64,000 nt of DNA, from positions 1,302,001 to 1,366,000 of the forward strand of contig NZ_CP018151.1 of the NCBI RefSeq assembly GCF_001889265.1, written 5' to 3'. The translations under genes were made by a program, and so were the position numbers. The DNA comes from Microbacterium sp. 1.5R (lineage in GTDB: Bacteria > Actinomycetota > Actinomycetes > Actinomycetales > Microbacteriaceae). A model generated the notes under the pieces. The model was given only the letters and a program-made list of their open reading frames with translations. It had not been told where the DNA came from and made no database searches. Of the stretch, positions 24,739 to 36,023 are shown piece by piece. The stretch's first letter is position 1, and every line of letters starts with the position of its first letter.

Positions 24739-26415
24739 ATGGCCGCGACCACAGCGACCACCACGGCGGTCGCTGTCATCCGCGACTGGCGTGGCTGGCC
24801 GACCGTCGTCCAGGCGTTGTGGCGCAGTTCTCTGCGATTCCGGACGCTCACGATCACGCTTCTGCTGACGTCCACCGCGATCCTGATCACCTGCGTGACG
24901 ATGGCGCTGGTTATCCAGAACGATCTGTTCGAATCCCGCAAGAACGAGGCGCTCGAAGACGCGGCCCGCTCGGTGAACCAGGCGCAGGCGACCCTGGACG
25001 CGACGGCGCTGGGTGATGACCCGGCAGCCTTGCCGGAGCTGTGGGACAGCGTGCAGGAGGACCTCGGACGGAATTCAACGGCCGAGGGTCTTGCCGGATT
25101 CCGCATGGAGGTCGACCCCGACGTCCCGCTCAACGGCTTCACCGCCGGGCTGAGCGACAATCTGATCACCTCGGGCCTCAGGAACCGGGTGGTCGAGTTC
25201 GACGACTGGCAGTCCTGGCAGTCCGTATCGCTCGAGGTCGGCGGCCGAGCTGTCCCCGGGATCATCGTGGGGCAGCAGCTGCGGGTTCCCGAGGCGGGGC
25301 CGTTCGAGATCTACTTCGCGTACGACCTCGCGGATGCAGACAACACTCTCACCTTCGTGCAGCGCACCCTGTGGGTCGCCGGCATAGGTCTGGTGGCGAT
25401 CGTCGCCGCGATCTCCTTCATCGTTCTCCGCACCGTGTCGACGCCTATCGTCGAGGCTGCCGAGACGAGCGCGCGTCTGGCCTCGGGCGACCTCGGCGTC
25501 CGCATCGACGTGCACGGGGAAGACGAGATCGCGACCCTGGGACGCTCCTTCAACGCCATGGCCGACAGCATCGAATCCCAGATCAAGGAGCTCGGCGAGC
25601 TGTCACTCGTGCAGCAGCGCTTCGTGTCAGATGTGTCGCATGAGCTGCGGACTCCGCTCACCACGATCCGCCTCGCCGCAGACATGCTGAACGATCAGCG
25701 GGAGGAGTTCGATCCGACGACCGCTCGCACCACCGAGCTCCTGCACACGCAGGTGCAGCGGTTCGAGACGCTGCTGTCGGATCTGCTCGAGATCAGCCGC
25801 TACGACGCAGGCTCCGTGCAGCTCGAGCTCGAGGCGACGAGCCTCGCACATCTGGCAGAGGACATCATCGAGCAGATGCGTCCTCTCGCCGACGATCGCG
25901 GCAGCGAGCTGAGGCTCTTCGCCCCCGGCGGTTATTCGCCGGTCGACATGGATCCGCGGCGGGTGCGACGAGTCCTGCGCAACCTGATCGGCAATGCGAT
26001 CGAGCACGGCGAGGGCCGACCGATCGTGGTCACCGTCGACAGCAATCAGCATGCGGTCGCCGCCGGCGTCCGCGACTTCGGGCTCGGCATGGACCCGGCG
26101 GATGCCGAGCGGGTGTTCGACCGATTCTGGCGCGCTGACCCCTCCCGCCAGCGCACTCTCGGGGGCACGGGGCTCGGACTGTCGATCGCGCTCGGCGATG
26201 CGACTCTCCACGGCGGATCGCTCGCGGTGTGGTCCGAACTCGGCGTCGGGACGAACTTCGTTCTGACCCTGCCTCGCCGTGGCGATGCGACGGATGGGCC
26301 TTCGCCCATCCCGATCGAGCCGCAGGAGCCGCTCGCCGAACTCGGCGATGCCACGCAGCCGATCCAGCTCGCCGATGTCCCGGCGGAGCTCTTCGATCGA
26401 GGGAGCATCGAATGA
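24739..26415 (+). CDS. mtrB: Sensor histidine kinase MtrB
   Basis: A membrane sensor kinase (558 residues) that phosphorylates MtrA. Two spans at about residues 37-60 and 210-232 flank an external sensor domain. A HAMP segment (about 232-285) leads to the H-box FVSDVSHELRTPLTTI with H301, and to the N, G1 and G2 boxes (NLIGNAIEHG, DFGLGMDP, GGTGLGLSIA). I chose the ATG at 24739, seven bases after the mtrA stop; a GTG at 24712 would overlap mtrA. The stop overlaps the lpqB ATG by 4 nt (ATGA). The C-terminal 50 residues are acidic and Pro-rich. Confidence 0.96.
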   Translation: MAATTATTTAVAVIRDWRGWPTVVQALWRSSLRFRTLTITLLLTSTAILITCVTMALVIQNDLFESRKNEALEDAARSVNQAQATLDATALGDDPAALPELWDSVQEDLGRNSTAEGLAGFRMEVDPDVPLNGFTAGLSDNLITSGLRNRVVEFDDWQSWQSVSLEVGGRAVPGIIVGQQLRVPEAGPFEIYFAYDLADADNTLTFVQRTLWVAGIGLVAIVAAISFIVLRTVSTPIVEAAETSARLASGDLGVRIDVHGEDEIATLGRSFNAMADSIESQIKELGELSLVQQRFVSDVSHELRTPLTTIRLAADMLNDQREEFDPTTARTTELLHTQVQRFETLLSDLLEISRYDAGSVQLELEATSLAHLAEDIIEQMRPLADDRGSELRLFAPGGYSPVDMDPRRVRRVLRNLIGNAIEHGEGRPIVVTVDSNQHAVAAGVRDFGLGMDPADAERVFDRFWRADPSRQRTLGGTGLGLSIALGDATLHGGSLAVWSELGVGTNFVLTLPRRGDATDGPSPIPIEPQEPLAELGDATQPIQLADVPAELFDRGSIE

Positions 26416-28130
26416 CCGCGCGGACTCGGCGCGCGCTGCGTGGTCTCGTGATCGCGGCGACCGTGCTCATCCTGTCAGCGTGCACAGGTCTTCCGACCAG
26501 CGGAGACGCACAGCCGGGAAAGCCTCTCGGGGCGTCCCCCGAGGGGCAGGACTTCCTCCCGCTCGCTTCGGGTCCGGTGGACGGCGCGGGGCCTGCGGCG
26601 ATCGTCGAAGGCTTCATGGAGGCCGCGATCACCCCGGCCGACAACTGGAACACCGCTCGCAGCTTTCTCACCCCGGAGCTCGCATCGACCTGGCGTCCGA
26701 ACACCGGCGTGTCGATCGATGTGAGCTCGGCGACTCGCTCGTTCAGCTCGAATGTCGACGAAGACGACGATGCCGATGACGGCGACACGGCCGACGTGAG
26801 GGTCGCCTTCGATCAGGTCGCCAGCGTCGACGCGACCGGAGCGTACTCCGAGGCGTTCGGCGCCTCGAACTCGGCCTTCGTGGTCGAACTCACAGACGGC
26901 CAGTGGCGGATCGCCGAGGCGCCGGACGGCGTGGTGATCGACGAATCCAGGTTCTCGCGCGTGTACGACGACTACGCGCTGCAGTACTTCGATCAGACGT
27001 GGGAACGACTCGTGCCCGATGTGCGCTGGTTCCCTCGACGCGCCACGGTGGCGACGACCATCGCGCAGTCGCTGATCGGCGGCGCGCCCAGCCCCTGGCT
27101 CGATCCGGCCGTGCAGAGCGCGTTCCCGCAGGAGGTGCAGCTCGCACGGGACTCCGTGCCGATCGACCCCGACCAGATCGCCGACGTCGCCCTGAACCGG
27201 GCGGCGCTGGGCCTCGACCCGACCACCCTCGCGCGCATGCGCACTCAGCTCCAGGCGACCCTGACCGCCGGGGGCGTGCAGATCGACCAGGTGCGCTTCA
27301 CGGTCGACGGCCGCACACTGGAGGCCGGGGTCGTCGAGGTCGTGACGGACAAGGCCGATCCGGGCAGCCTCGTGCTGAAGGACGGGACTTTCGGCATGCT
27401 GGTCGGTGGAGAGATCACGCCGATCCCCGGCGTCTCGGACCAGATCGTGAACGCGGGTCAGCCCGTCACAGCGGTCGACGTGTCGGTCGACAGCTCCCAC
27501 GCGGCCGTGCAGCTCATCGACGGGCACGTGTGGCTCGCAGGTGAAGGCAGCTTCAACGAGCTGGACGACCGCCCATCGCTGGTGCGGCCGTCCATGGATC
27601 CCTACGACTACACGTGGTCGGTCCCGTCTAACGCACCGGCGGCTCTGCAGGCGATCGGCAGCGATGTCGCCCCTCAGAGCATCGCGGGCGCGTGGCCGGA
27701 GGCCTCCTCCGTATCCGCCATCCGCGTCTCGGCGGATGGGGCCCGCGTCGCCGCGGCCGTCGTGATCGGGGGCGAGCGCTGGATCGTGGTGTCATCGGTG
27801 ATCCGCGATGAGGCCGGGCTTCCGACCGAGCTCGGGCCCACCGAGCCGCTGGCGCAGCTCGACGGCGGCGCCATCGGCCTCGTCTGGCTGGGCGCGGATC
27901 GTCTCGGACTGCTGACGGATCCCGCAGACCGGATGGTCGTCACGCAGGTGGTCGGAGGGCCTGGCACGTCAGAGGTGGCTCCGACCGGCGCGGTGTCCCT
28001 GGCGGGTGCGCGCGCAGCCACCGGTCTGCGAGTGCTGGGCGCGGACGGCGCCGTGTTCGCCCGTGCGGGCTCGGCATGGAGCGAGTCGATCAGCGGAGTC
28101 TCACTTCTCGCGACGCGTGCGGGGCACTGA
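26412..28130 (+). CDS. lpqB: Lipoprotein LpqB, MtrAB-associated
   Basis: A lipoprotein (572 residues) that binds the external face of MtrB and modulates its signal. The signal peptide ends in the lipobox LSAC with the lipidated C24. The external part contains a GerMN-like region at about 30-330 and a beta-propeller-like C-terminus from about 340. The ATG overlaps the mtrB stop (ATGA), so the three gene products are made together. Length and gene order match the family. It is followed by a 109-bp gap in which I see no promoter or terminator worth naming. Confidence 0.95.
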   Translation: MTARTRRALRGLVIAATVLILSACTGLPTSGDAQPGKPLGASPEGQDFLPLASGPVDGAGPAAIVEGFMEAAITPADNWNTARSFLTPELASTWRPNTGVSIDVSSATRSFSSNVDEDDDADDGDTADVRVAFDQVASVDATGAYSEAFGASNSAFVVELTDGQWRIAEAPDGVVIDESRFSRVYDDYALQYFDQTWERLVPDVRWFPRRATVATTIAQSLIGGAPSPWLDPAVQSAFPQEVQLARDSVPIDPDQIADVALNRAALGLDPTTLARMRTQLQATLTAGGVQIDQVRFTVDGRTLEAGVVEVVTDKADPGSLVLKDGTFGMLVGGEITPIPGVSDQIVNAGQPVTAVDVSVDSSHAAVQLIDGHVWLAGEGSFNELDDRPSLVRPSMDPYDYTWSVPSNAPAALQAIGSDVAPQSIAGAWPEASSVSAIRVSADGARVAAAVVIGGERWIVVSSVIRDEAGLPTELGPTEPLAQLDGGAIGLVWLGADRLGLLTDPADRMVVTQVVGGPGTSEVAPTGAVSLAGARAATGLRVLGADGAVFARAGSAWSESISGVSLLATRAGH

Positions 28131-28239
28131 GCGCGACTGTCCCTGCACGGCCGTCCGATATCGACTGACAGTCCATGACGGCCGCGTTCCGCGCAGCCTC
28201 TGCAGCCCCGGCGCCGGATTGTTGCGAGAGCATCGACGG

Positions 28240-28929
28240 ATGTCACCGCATCCACCGGCCCGCGCCGTAGGACTCGAGATACTCGCCCTTCTGCTCGCGG
28301 CGACCTGCGCGGGGTGCGACCGGCCCGAGACGCTGCTCTGCGGCTCGTGCCGACAGAGCATCCGACCGGAGCCGCTCGTCCGCCGCACGCCCGCCGGACT
28401 GGAGGTCCGCGCGGCGATGCCCTTCGAGTCGGTCGCGGCGCGATGCATCCGCAGGATGAAGGACGACGGCGAGACGCTGCTCGCTCGCCCGTTCGGATCG
28501 GCGCTGGGGGAGGTGGTCGACGTGCTCGAGGCGCGCCCGGATGCCGATCGGCCGCTCCACCTCGTGCCGATCCCGACATCGGTGGCCGCCTTTCGACGGC
28601 GCGGCTACCGGGTGCCCGAGCTGCTGATCCGGCGGGCGGGTCGGCTTCCCGACCGGTTGCTCGTTCTGCGGGGTCGGCGCACGGATCAGCGAGGCCTCGA
28701 TTCCGTGAGCCGAGCGGAGAACGTCCGCGGGAGCATGCGAGCGCGACGTGTGCTCGAGGGTGAGACCGTCGTGCTCGTCGACGACGTGGTCACGACGGGT
28801 GCGACGTTCGATGAGGCGGCTCGCGCGCTGAAAGACGCGGGCGCCCATGTCCTGGCAGCGGTCGCGCTCGCCGCCACGCCGCGTCACAGCGAACGGAATG
28901 TGAACGCATCGGGGACACGCAGCAACTGA
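28240..28929 (+). CDS. ComF-family phosphoribosyltransferase-like protein
   Basis: A 229-residue cytoplasmic protein with an N-terminal zinc-binding pattern (C23, C26, C34, C37: CAGCD, LLCGSC) and a type I phosphoribosyltransferase fold. The PRPP loop reads VVLVDDVVTTGATFDEA at about 180-196. ComF proteins support DNA uptake in competent bacteria, but in actinobacteria the gene simply keeps its place between lpqB and hpf (Rv3242c), and competence is not implied. The ATG at 28240 brings the cysteine motif to the usual distance from the N-terminus; an upstream in-frame stretch is unsupported. Confidence 0.88.
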   Translation: MSPHPPARAVGLEILALLLAATCAGCDRPETLLCGSCRQSIRPEPLVRRTPAGLEVRAAMPFESVAARCIRRMKDDGETLLARPFGSALGEVVDVLEARPDADRPLHLVPIPTSVAAFRRRGYRVPELLIRRAGRLPDRLLVLRGRRTDQRGLDSVSRAENVRGSMRARRVLEGETVVLVDDVVTTGATFDEAARALKDAGAHVLAAVALAATPRHSERNVNASGTRSN

Positions 28930-29023
28930 CCCGTGACATCCGAGGTCAGGCCGACTACCGTGGGGGGTCACAAGGCGACCACGGTCCGCCCTTGGCCGGG
29001 AGGACCGGGACAAGGAGGCAGCA

Positions 29024-29680
29024 ATGGAAACGAGCATCGTTGGCGTCGGGGTGGGTATCACCGATCGATTCCGAGCCGTTGTCGAAGAGAAGATCGCCAA
29101 GATCCAGACGTTCGCGTCCCGTGCGCAACGGCTGGATGTCAAGGTCACCCACCGGGTGTACCGCAACGGTCACGTGCCGGACGAGACCGTGGAGCTCACG
29201 CTCGTCAGCAAGGGCCCCGTCGTGCGCGCTGAAGCCACGGACGGAGACAAGTTCGTCGCACTCGACATGGCCGTCGACAAGATGGCCGAGCAGCTTCGTC
29301 GAGCGAAGGAGAAGCGAGTCGACGGACGCCAGCACCCACGCGGGGCGCACTTCGAGAAGGAGAGCGGAGCGCTGGAGGGCATCGATGTCCAGCCGGCATC
29401 CGTGGATGTCCTGCGGGCCGTCGCGACCGGCAACGTGCCGATCCAGAACGAGGACGACGAGGTCTACTCGCCGGTGGTCATCCGCACCAAGAACTTCGGA
29501 GCGGAATGGATGACCGTCGAAGAGGCCGTCGACCGGATGGAGTTGGTCGGGCACGATTTCTTCCTGTTCGTGGACGTGCGCACCGACCACCCGAGCGTCG
29601 TCTACCGACGCAAGGGCTGGGATTACGGTGTGATCGCTCTCGAGACGCAGGCTCCGCCCACTGAGGCGCTCGCCTCCTGA
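29024..29680 (+). CDS. hpf: Ribosome hibernation promoting factor, long form
   Basis: HPF binds the decoding centre of the small ribosomal subunit and, through its C-terminal domain, pairs ribosomes into inactive 100S dimers in starved cells. The 218 residues comprise the S30AE domain (about 1-105, starting METSIVGVGVGITDRF) and the dimerising C-terminal domain (about 150-210, VVIRTKNFGAEWMTVEEAVD near 154). GGAGG lies 6 nt before the ATG. The 94-bp leader contains TACCGT (28956-28961) as a possible -10 and an ACCGTGG/CCACGGT inverted repeat. A strong hairpin follows the stop codon. Confidence 0.95.
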   Translation: METSIVGVGVGITDRFRAVVEEKIAKIQTFASRAQRLDVKVTHRVYRNGHVPDETVELTLVSKGPVVRAEATDGDKFVALDMAVDKMAEQLRRAKEKRVDGRQHPRGAHFEKESGALEGIDVQPASVDVLRAVATGNVPIQNEDDEVYSPVVIRTKNFGAEWMTVEEAVDRMELVGHDFFLFVDVRTDHPSVVYRRKGWDYGVIALETQAPPTEALAS

Positions 29681-29689
29681 GGCTGAGAC

Positions 29690-29727
29690 GACGACGGCCC
29701 GGCTCCAGAGGGAGCCGGGCCGTCGTC
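29690..29727. terminator. Bidirectional terminator hairpin after hpf
   Basis: A perfect 17-bp stem (29690-29706 with 29711-29727) closes a 4-nt AGAG loop. It lies between the convergent hpf and coiled-coil genes. There is no T-tract on either side, as is common in high-GC actinobacteria. Confidence 0.85.
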
Positions 29728-29743
29728 GCGTTGTGCGACGGCG

Positions 29744-31081
29744 TCAGTCGAAGATGCCGTCGAGGATGCTGCCGATGACGAGACCGCCGAGGATGCCCGA
29801 GGCGACGTCGCCGCCACCGCCGCGTCGGCCCCCGCCGCTCCAGCCGCCGCCGCCCCAGCCGTTTCCGCCGCCCCAGCCCTGATCCTGCGGCCGTGAGGAA
29901 TCGATGTCGCGCTGGGCGAGCTGCAGAGCCTCAGAAGCCAGGTGTGCGACGCGTCGTGCACTGGCCAGAGCCTCGTCGCGCGTCTCTTCCGCCGGAAGCA
30001 GATCCGACAGATCGACCCGCAGCCTCTCGGCCTCGGCGAGGCGCGTGCGCGCGTCGGCGCCGATCCAGCCGCGGTGCCCGGCGATGAGTCCGCGGGCGAC
30101 GCCGAGCTGGCGGTCGGCATCATCGATCGCATGCTGCACCTGCTGGATGCTGGGCAGCGGGTGCGCCTCGCGATGCCGAGCGGTGGCGATCGCGTCGTCG
30201 AGAGCCGTGTTCGCGTCGCGCAGCTGCGACAGCTCGGCGAAGGGATCCCCGGGGGTGCCCGCGGGCGACAGGGCGCTCAGCGCGTCCTGCAGCGCGGAGA
30301 CGGCGGCCGCGACGGCCGGCGCCTGGGGTGCGGTGCGCGCGGCGATGAGGTCGTTGCGTGAATCCGCGACGACCTCGGCAAGGGTCGACTCCGCACGCAG
30401 CGCTTCGATCTCGAAGTCCTCCACGGCGTCGAGCAGCGCGGAAGCGCGCCGCGTGGCCTCGGTGGCGGTCTCCAGTGCGAGGTTCGCCTCCTCGTTCTGC
30501 TTCGCTGCGCGGCGACGTTCTGAGACGGCCGCGCCGTGCGTTGCGAACGCGATCAGCTGCTCTGCTTCGGCGGCGCTCGCCGTGATCTGGTGCATCGCCG
30601 AGTCCGAGTAACGCGCGGAGAGACGCGCGACGGTCTCGTTCGTGTGCGGGATCCGTGCGCTCAGCGCCTCGGCATCGGCACGCACCTGGGCGATGATCTC
30701 GGGTGCGCGACGCACCTTCGAGATCGATGCGGCGAGATCGGACGTCTTCTCGTCGAGCAGATCCTGCGCCCAGTCGCACAGCTGGATGATCCTCGCGTTG
30801 CGGGTGCGGAGCTCCTCAGGCGTGTCGGGAATCTCATCGTGGTTGAGCTGGTGGAGCTGGAATGCCTCGCGCAGATGCGTGCGCACCGCAGCGAGCGCCT
30901 TCTTCAGGTCGCGAGTCAGCTGCTCCCCGAGTTCGGCCTCCGCGAACGCCAGTTCGTCGGAGGTGCTCCTGATGCGCTCGTCCGCCGAGACGAGTGCCTG
31001 CTCTGCGCGGCGAGCCAGGTCGGCGTCCTGTGCGGCCAGCTCTTCCTGCTCGCGCTTGCGTCTGCCCCATATTCCAGCCAT
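29744..31081 (-). CDS. Long coiled-coil protein with Gly/Trp-rich C-terminus
   Basis: A 445-residue protein that is mostly Ala/Glu/Arg-rich helix (about residues 10-385), followed by a glycine-rich stretch with WGGGNGWGGGGWSGGG and a hydrophobic end VASGILGGLVIGSILDGIFD. It looks like the C-terminal half of actinobacterial TPM-domain proteins, which add a signal peptide, a TPM domain and a transmembrane helix in front; these are missing here. I chose the ATG at 31079-31081: TAGGAT ends 7 nt upstream and also supplies an AGGA. Upstream in-frame sequence lacks a good start. It may coat or shape the inner membrane surface; this is inference. Confidence 0.75.
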   Translation of the reverse strand: MAGIWGRRKREQEELAAQDADLARRAEQALVSADERIRSTSDELAFAEAELGEQLTRDLKKALAAVRTHLREAFQLHQLNHDEIPDTPEELRTRNARIIQLCDWAQDLLDEKTSDLAASISKVRRAPEIIAQVRADAEALSARIPHTNETVARLSARYSDSAMHQITASAAEAEQLIAFATHGAAVSERRRAAKQNEEANLALETATEATRRASALLDAVEDFEIEALRAESTLAEVVADSRNDLIAARTAPQAPAVAAAVSALQDALSALSPAGTPGDPFAELSQLRDANTALDDAIATARHREAHPLPSIQQVQHAIDDADRQLGVARGLIAGHRGWIGADARTRLAEAERLRVDLSDLLPAEETRDEALASARRVAHLASEALQLAQRDIDSSRPQDQGWGGGNGWGGGGWSGGGRRGGGGDVASGILGGLVIGSILDGIFD

Positions 31082-31088
31082 AGGACTG

Positions 31089-31094
31089 ATCCTA
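31089..31094 (-). promoter_or_regulatory. Leaderless -10 box of the coiled-coil gene (TAGGAT)
   Basis: TAGGAT on the minus strand ends 7 nt before the ATG at 31081. The same bases could serve as a weak ribosome-binding site (AGGA), so the assignment is not unique. Confidence 0.4.
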
Positions 31095-31143
31095 GTTTCC
31101 CGGGCGACGCCGCTGGCTGTGCATACGCTTGAGGCGAAACCCG

Positions 31144-31746
31144 TCAGACGAGTGCCGCCACGTCTGACCTCGACGGCCTGCCACGTTTGGGTCGATCGGT
31201 CGTCAACTCGAGAGCGAGGGCGTGGACAGGGTGCTGGGCGAGCCGGGTCTGCACGTGGTCGAGCCAGCGGATCTCGGCCTCCGCCGTGAAGATCATCGAA
31301 TCGACGACGAGCGACCATGCGAGCCCCTCGGGGCTGTCGTCCTCGCGCGTCGCCCTCGTCGCGGTGAGATCTGCGAGATGCTCTTCCGACGCCGCGCGCT
31401 GGGCCGCGATGACTCGGGCGGCGTCCGCGCCGGGGAGGGTTGCCGCCACAGCCAGCTTGATCGCGAGCTCGTTGCGCGTCGCCTGGCTTCGTGGCGCGGG
31501 AGACGCGAGCCAGCGGTCCACCTCGGACGCGCCGGTGGCCGTGATCTCCCAGTAGACGTGGCCGTGCTCGTCCGCTGCACCGCGAGCGACGAGCCCGTCA
31601 CGCTCGAGGCGCTCGAGCGTGTTGTAGATCTGACCGACGTTGAGCGGCCATACCGAGCCCGTGCGGCGGTCGAACTCGTGCCGCAACTGGTAGCCGTAGC
31701 AGGGGCCCTGAGCGAGGATCGCGAGCAGACTCTGTCGGACCGACAT
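31144..31746 (-). CDS. PadR-family transcriptional regulator
   Basis: A 200-residue repressor-type protein with the PadR winged helix at residues 1-85 (SLLAILAQGPCYGYQLRHEF, then VGQIYNTLERLERDGLV, then a wing with VYWEITATG) and a C-terminal helical dimerisation domain. PadR proteins usually repress transporter or detoxification genes in response to small molecules. I chose the ATG at 31744-31746, which has GGGAGGT 5 nt upstream; a longer frame to 31809 has none. An unusually AT-rich stretch in front (31769-31785) may be its own operator. The likely target is not evident; secA starts divergently. Confidence 0.88.
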   Translation of the reverse strand: MSVRQSLLAILAQGPCYGYQLRHEFDRRTGSVWPLNVGQIYNTLERLERDGLVARGAADEHGHVYWEITATGASEVDRWLASPAPRSQATRNELAIKLAVAATLPGADAARVIAAQRAASEEHLADLTATRATREDDSPEGLAWSLVVDSMIFTAEAEIRWLDHVQTRLAQHPVHALALELTTDRPKRGRPSRSDVAALV

Positions 31747-31768
31747 ATGGACCTCCCGGTGTCGTGGA

Positions 31769-31785
31769 CCAATATATACATACTC
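31769..31785 (-). promoter_or_regulatory. AT-rich promoter/operator candidate before padR
   Basis: The only markedly AT-rich stretch in this part of the window, CCAATATATACATACTC on the plus strand. On the padR strand it offers TATATT as a -10 and TATGTATATA as a PadR-like operator half. PadR regulators often bind such sequences at their own promoter. Confidence 0.4.
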
Positions 31786-31847
31786 GGAAACGCGTTGGAG
31801 GCACGCCATGCAGACGACGTGCAGACGACGTGCAGGTCACGGACCGG

Positions 31848-31853
31848 TAACAT
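31848..31853 (+). promoter_or_regulatory. -10 box of secA (TAACAT)
   Basis: TAACAT lies 8 nt before an in-frame ATG at 31862 and 68 nt before the GTG chosen as the secA start. Transcription starting near 31860 would give a leader carrying an AGGGAG site at 31907-31912 for the GTG. Confidence 0.45.
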
Positions 31854-31921
31854 GACAAGGTATGCCTGGCACGCGCCCGACACGCGGCGCCGCCGGAACC
31901 ATCGACAGGGAGATGACATCT

Positions 31922-34729
<2,808 letters not shown>

Positions 34730-34739
34730 CAGAGCGCAT

Positions 34740-34775
34740 GACGAGGGGCCGGTCCGTGGGGATCGGCCCCTCGTC
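34740..34775 (+). terminator. Terminator hairpin after secA
   Basis: A 16-bp stem (34740-34755 with 34760-34775) with one G-T wobble and a 4-nt GTGG loop lies 10 bp after the secA stop. It is followed directly by the leaderless promoter of the aminotransferase gene, so it separates the two transcripts. Confidence 0.8.
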
Positions 34776-34784
34776 GCGTCATTG

Positions 34785-34790
34785 TAGGCT
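34785..34790 (+). promoter_or_regulatory. Leaderless -10 box of the aminotransferase gene (TAGGCT)
   Basis: TAGGCT ends exactly 6 nt before the ATG at 34797, with no Shine-Dalgarno sequence. Confidence 0.55.
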
Positions 34791-34796
34791 TGCTCA

Positions 34797-36023
34797 ATGA
34801 CACCAACGCGCCACTTCGACCAGTCGTCGAAGCTCAAGAACGTCCTGTACGAGATCCGTGGAAACACGCTCGTCGAGGCGGCGCGGCTCGAGGCCGAGGG
34901 ACATCGGATCCTCAAGCTCAACACGGGCAACCCCGCGATCTTCGGCTTCGAGGCACCCCACCAGATCGTGCACGACATGCTGGCCGCGCTTCCGACCGCC
35001 CACGGGTACAGCGACAGCAAGGGGATCATCTCGGCACGGCGAGCAGTCGTCAGCCGGTACGAGGAGATCCCCGGGTTCCCGCGATTCGATCCCGAGGATG
35101 TCTTCCTCGGCAACGGCGTCTCCGAGCTCATCACGATGACGATGCAGGCTCTTCTCGACGAGGGCGATGAGGTGCTCATCCCGGCACCCGACTACCCGCT
35201 GTGGACCGCCATGACGAGTCTTGCTGACGGCACCCCGGTCCATTACCTGTGCGATGAGGACAACGGATGGCAGCCCGACCTCGAGGACATCCGATCCAAG
35301 ATCACTCCGCGCACCAAGGCTCTCGTCATCATCAACCCCAACAACCCGACCGGCGTGGTCTACTCACGCGAAGTTCTCGAGGGCATGGTGCAGATCGCCC
35401 GTGAGAACCAGCTGCTGCTGCTTTCCGACGAGATCTACGATCGCATCCTGTTCGATGATGCGGTGCACATCCCGACGGCGACCCTGGCGCCGGACCTGCT
35501 GTGTCTGACGTTCAACGGGCTCTCGAAGACCTACCGGGTCGCCGGCTTCCGGTCCGGGTGGCTCGTGATCACCGGGCCGCAGGACCACGCGAAGGGGTTC
35601 CTCGAGGGGATCAACCTGCTCGCCTCGACGCGTCTCTGCCCGAACGTCCCCGCCCAGTACGCGGTTCAGGCGGCTCTCGGGGGAGTGCAGTCCATCGACT
35701 CGCTGATCGCGCCGACCGGGCGCCTGCATGAGCAGCGTGACATCGCCTGGAAGGGACTCGAATCAATCCCCGGTGTCTCGTGCGTCAAGCCCGTCGGCGC
35801 GTTGTACGCCTTCCCTCGTCTGGACCCGAACGTCCACGAGATCAGGGACGACGCGAAGCTGGTCTACGACCTGCTGGTCTCCGAACACATCCTCCTCGTG
35901 CAGGGAACCGGCTTCAACTGGCCGACCCCCGACCACCTCCGACTGGTCACGCTCCCCGAGCCCCGCGTGCTCGCAGAAGCCGTCGAGCGCCTCGGGAACT
36001 TCCTCTCGAGCTACCGCCAGTAG
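34797..36023 (+). CDS. AlaA/AlaT-type pyridoxal-phosphate aminotransferase
   Basis: A 408-residue cytoplasmic class I aminotransferase, most like glutamate-pyruvate aminotransferases (AlaA/AlaT) that form alanine. Signatures are IRGNTLVEAARLEAEG near residue 19, KLNTGNPAIFGFEAP near 38, NPNNPTGVVYS near 180, the YDRILFDD region near 220, the Schiff-base lysine K244 in FNGLSKTYRVAGFR, and the arginine-bearing LRLVTLPEP near 381. The start follows a TAGGCT box. The last 77 bp overlap the convergent CpaE-like gene, an unusually long tail-to-tail overlap. Substrate assignment is by family similarity only. Confidence 0.9.
   Translation: MTPTRHFDQSSKLKNVLYEIRGNTLVEAARLEAEGHRILKLNTGNPAIFGFEAPHQIVHDMLAALPTAHGYSDSKGIISARRAVVSRYEEIPGFPRFDPEDVFLGNGVSELITMTMQALLDEGDEVLIPAPDYPLWTAMTSLADGTPVHYLCDEDNGWQPDLEDIRSKITPRTKALVIINPNNPTGVVYSREVLEGMVQIARENQLLLLSDEIYDRILFDDAVHIPTATLAPDLLCLTFNGLSKTYRVAGFRSGWLVITGPQDHAKGFLEGINLLASTRLCPNVPAQYAVQAALGGVQSIDSLIAPTGRLHEQRDIAWKGLESIPGVSCVKPVGALYAFPRLDPNVHEIRDDAKLVYDLLVSEHILLVQGTGFNWPTPDHLRLVTLPEPRVLAEAVERLGNFLSSYRQ

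Noticed and set aside
28957..28985. Inverted repeat ACCGTGG/CCACGGT in the hpf leader as a regulatory hairpin.
   Set aside because: Seven base pairs with a 15-nt loop is weak, and such repeats occur by chance in GC-rich DNA.
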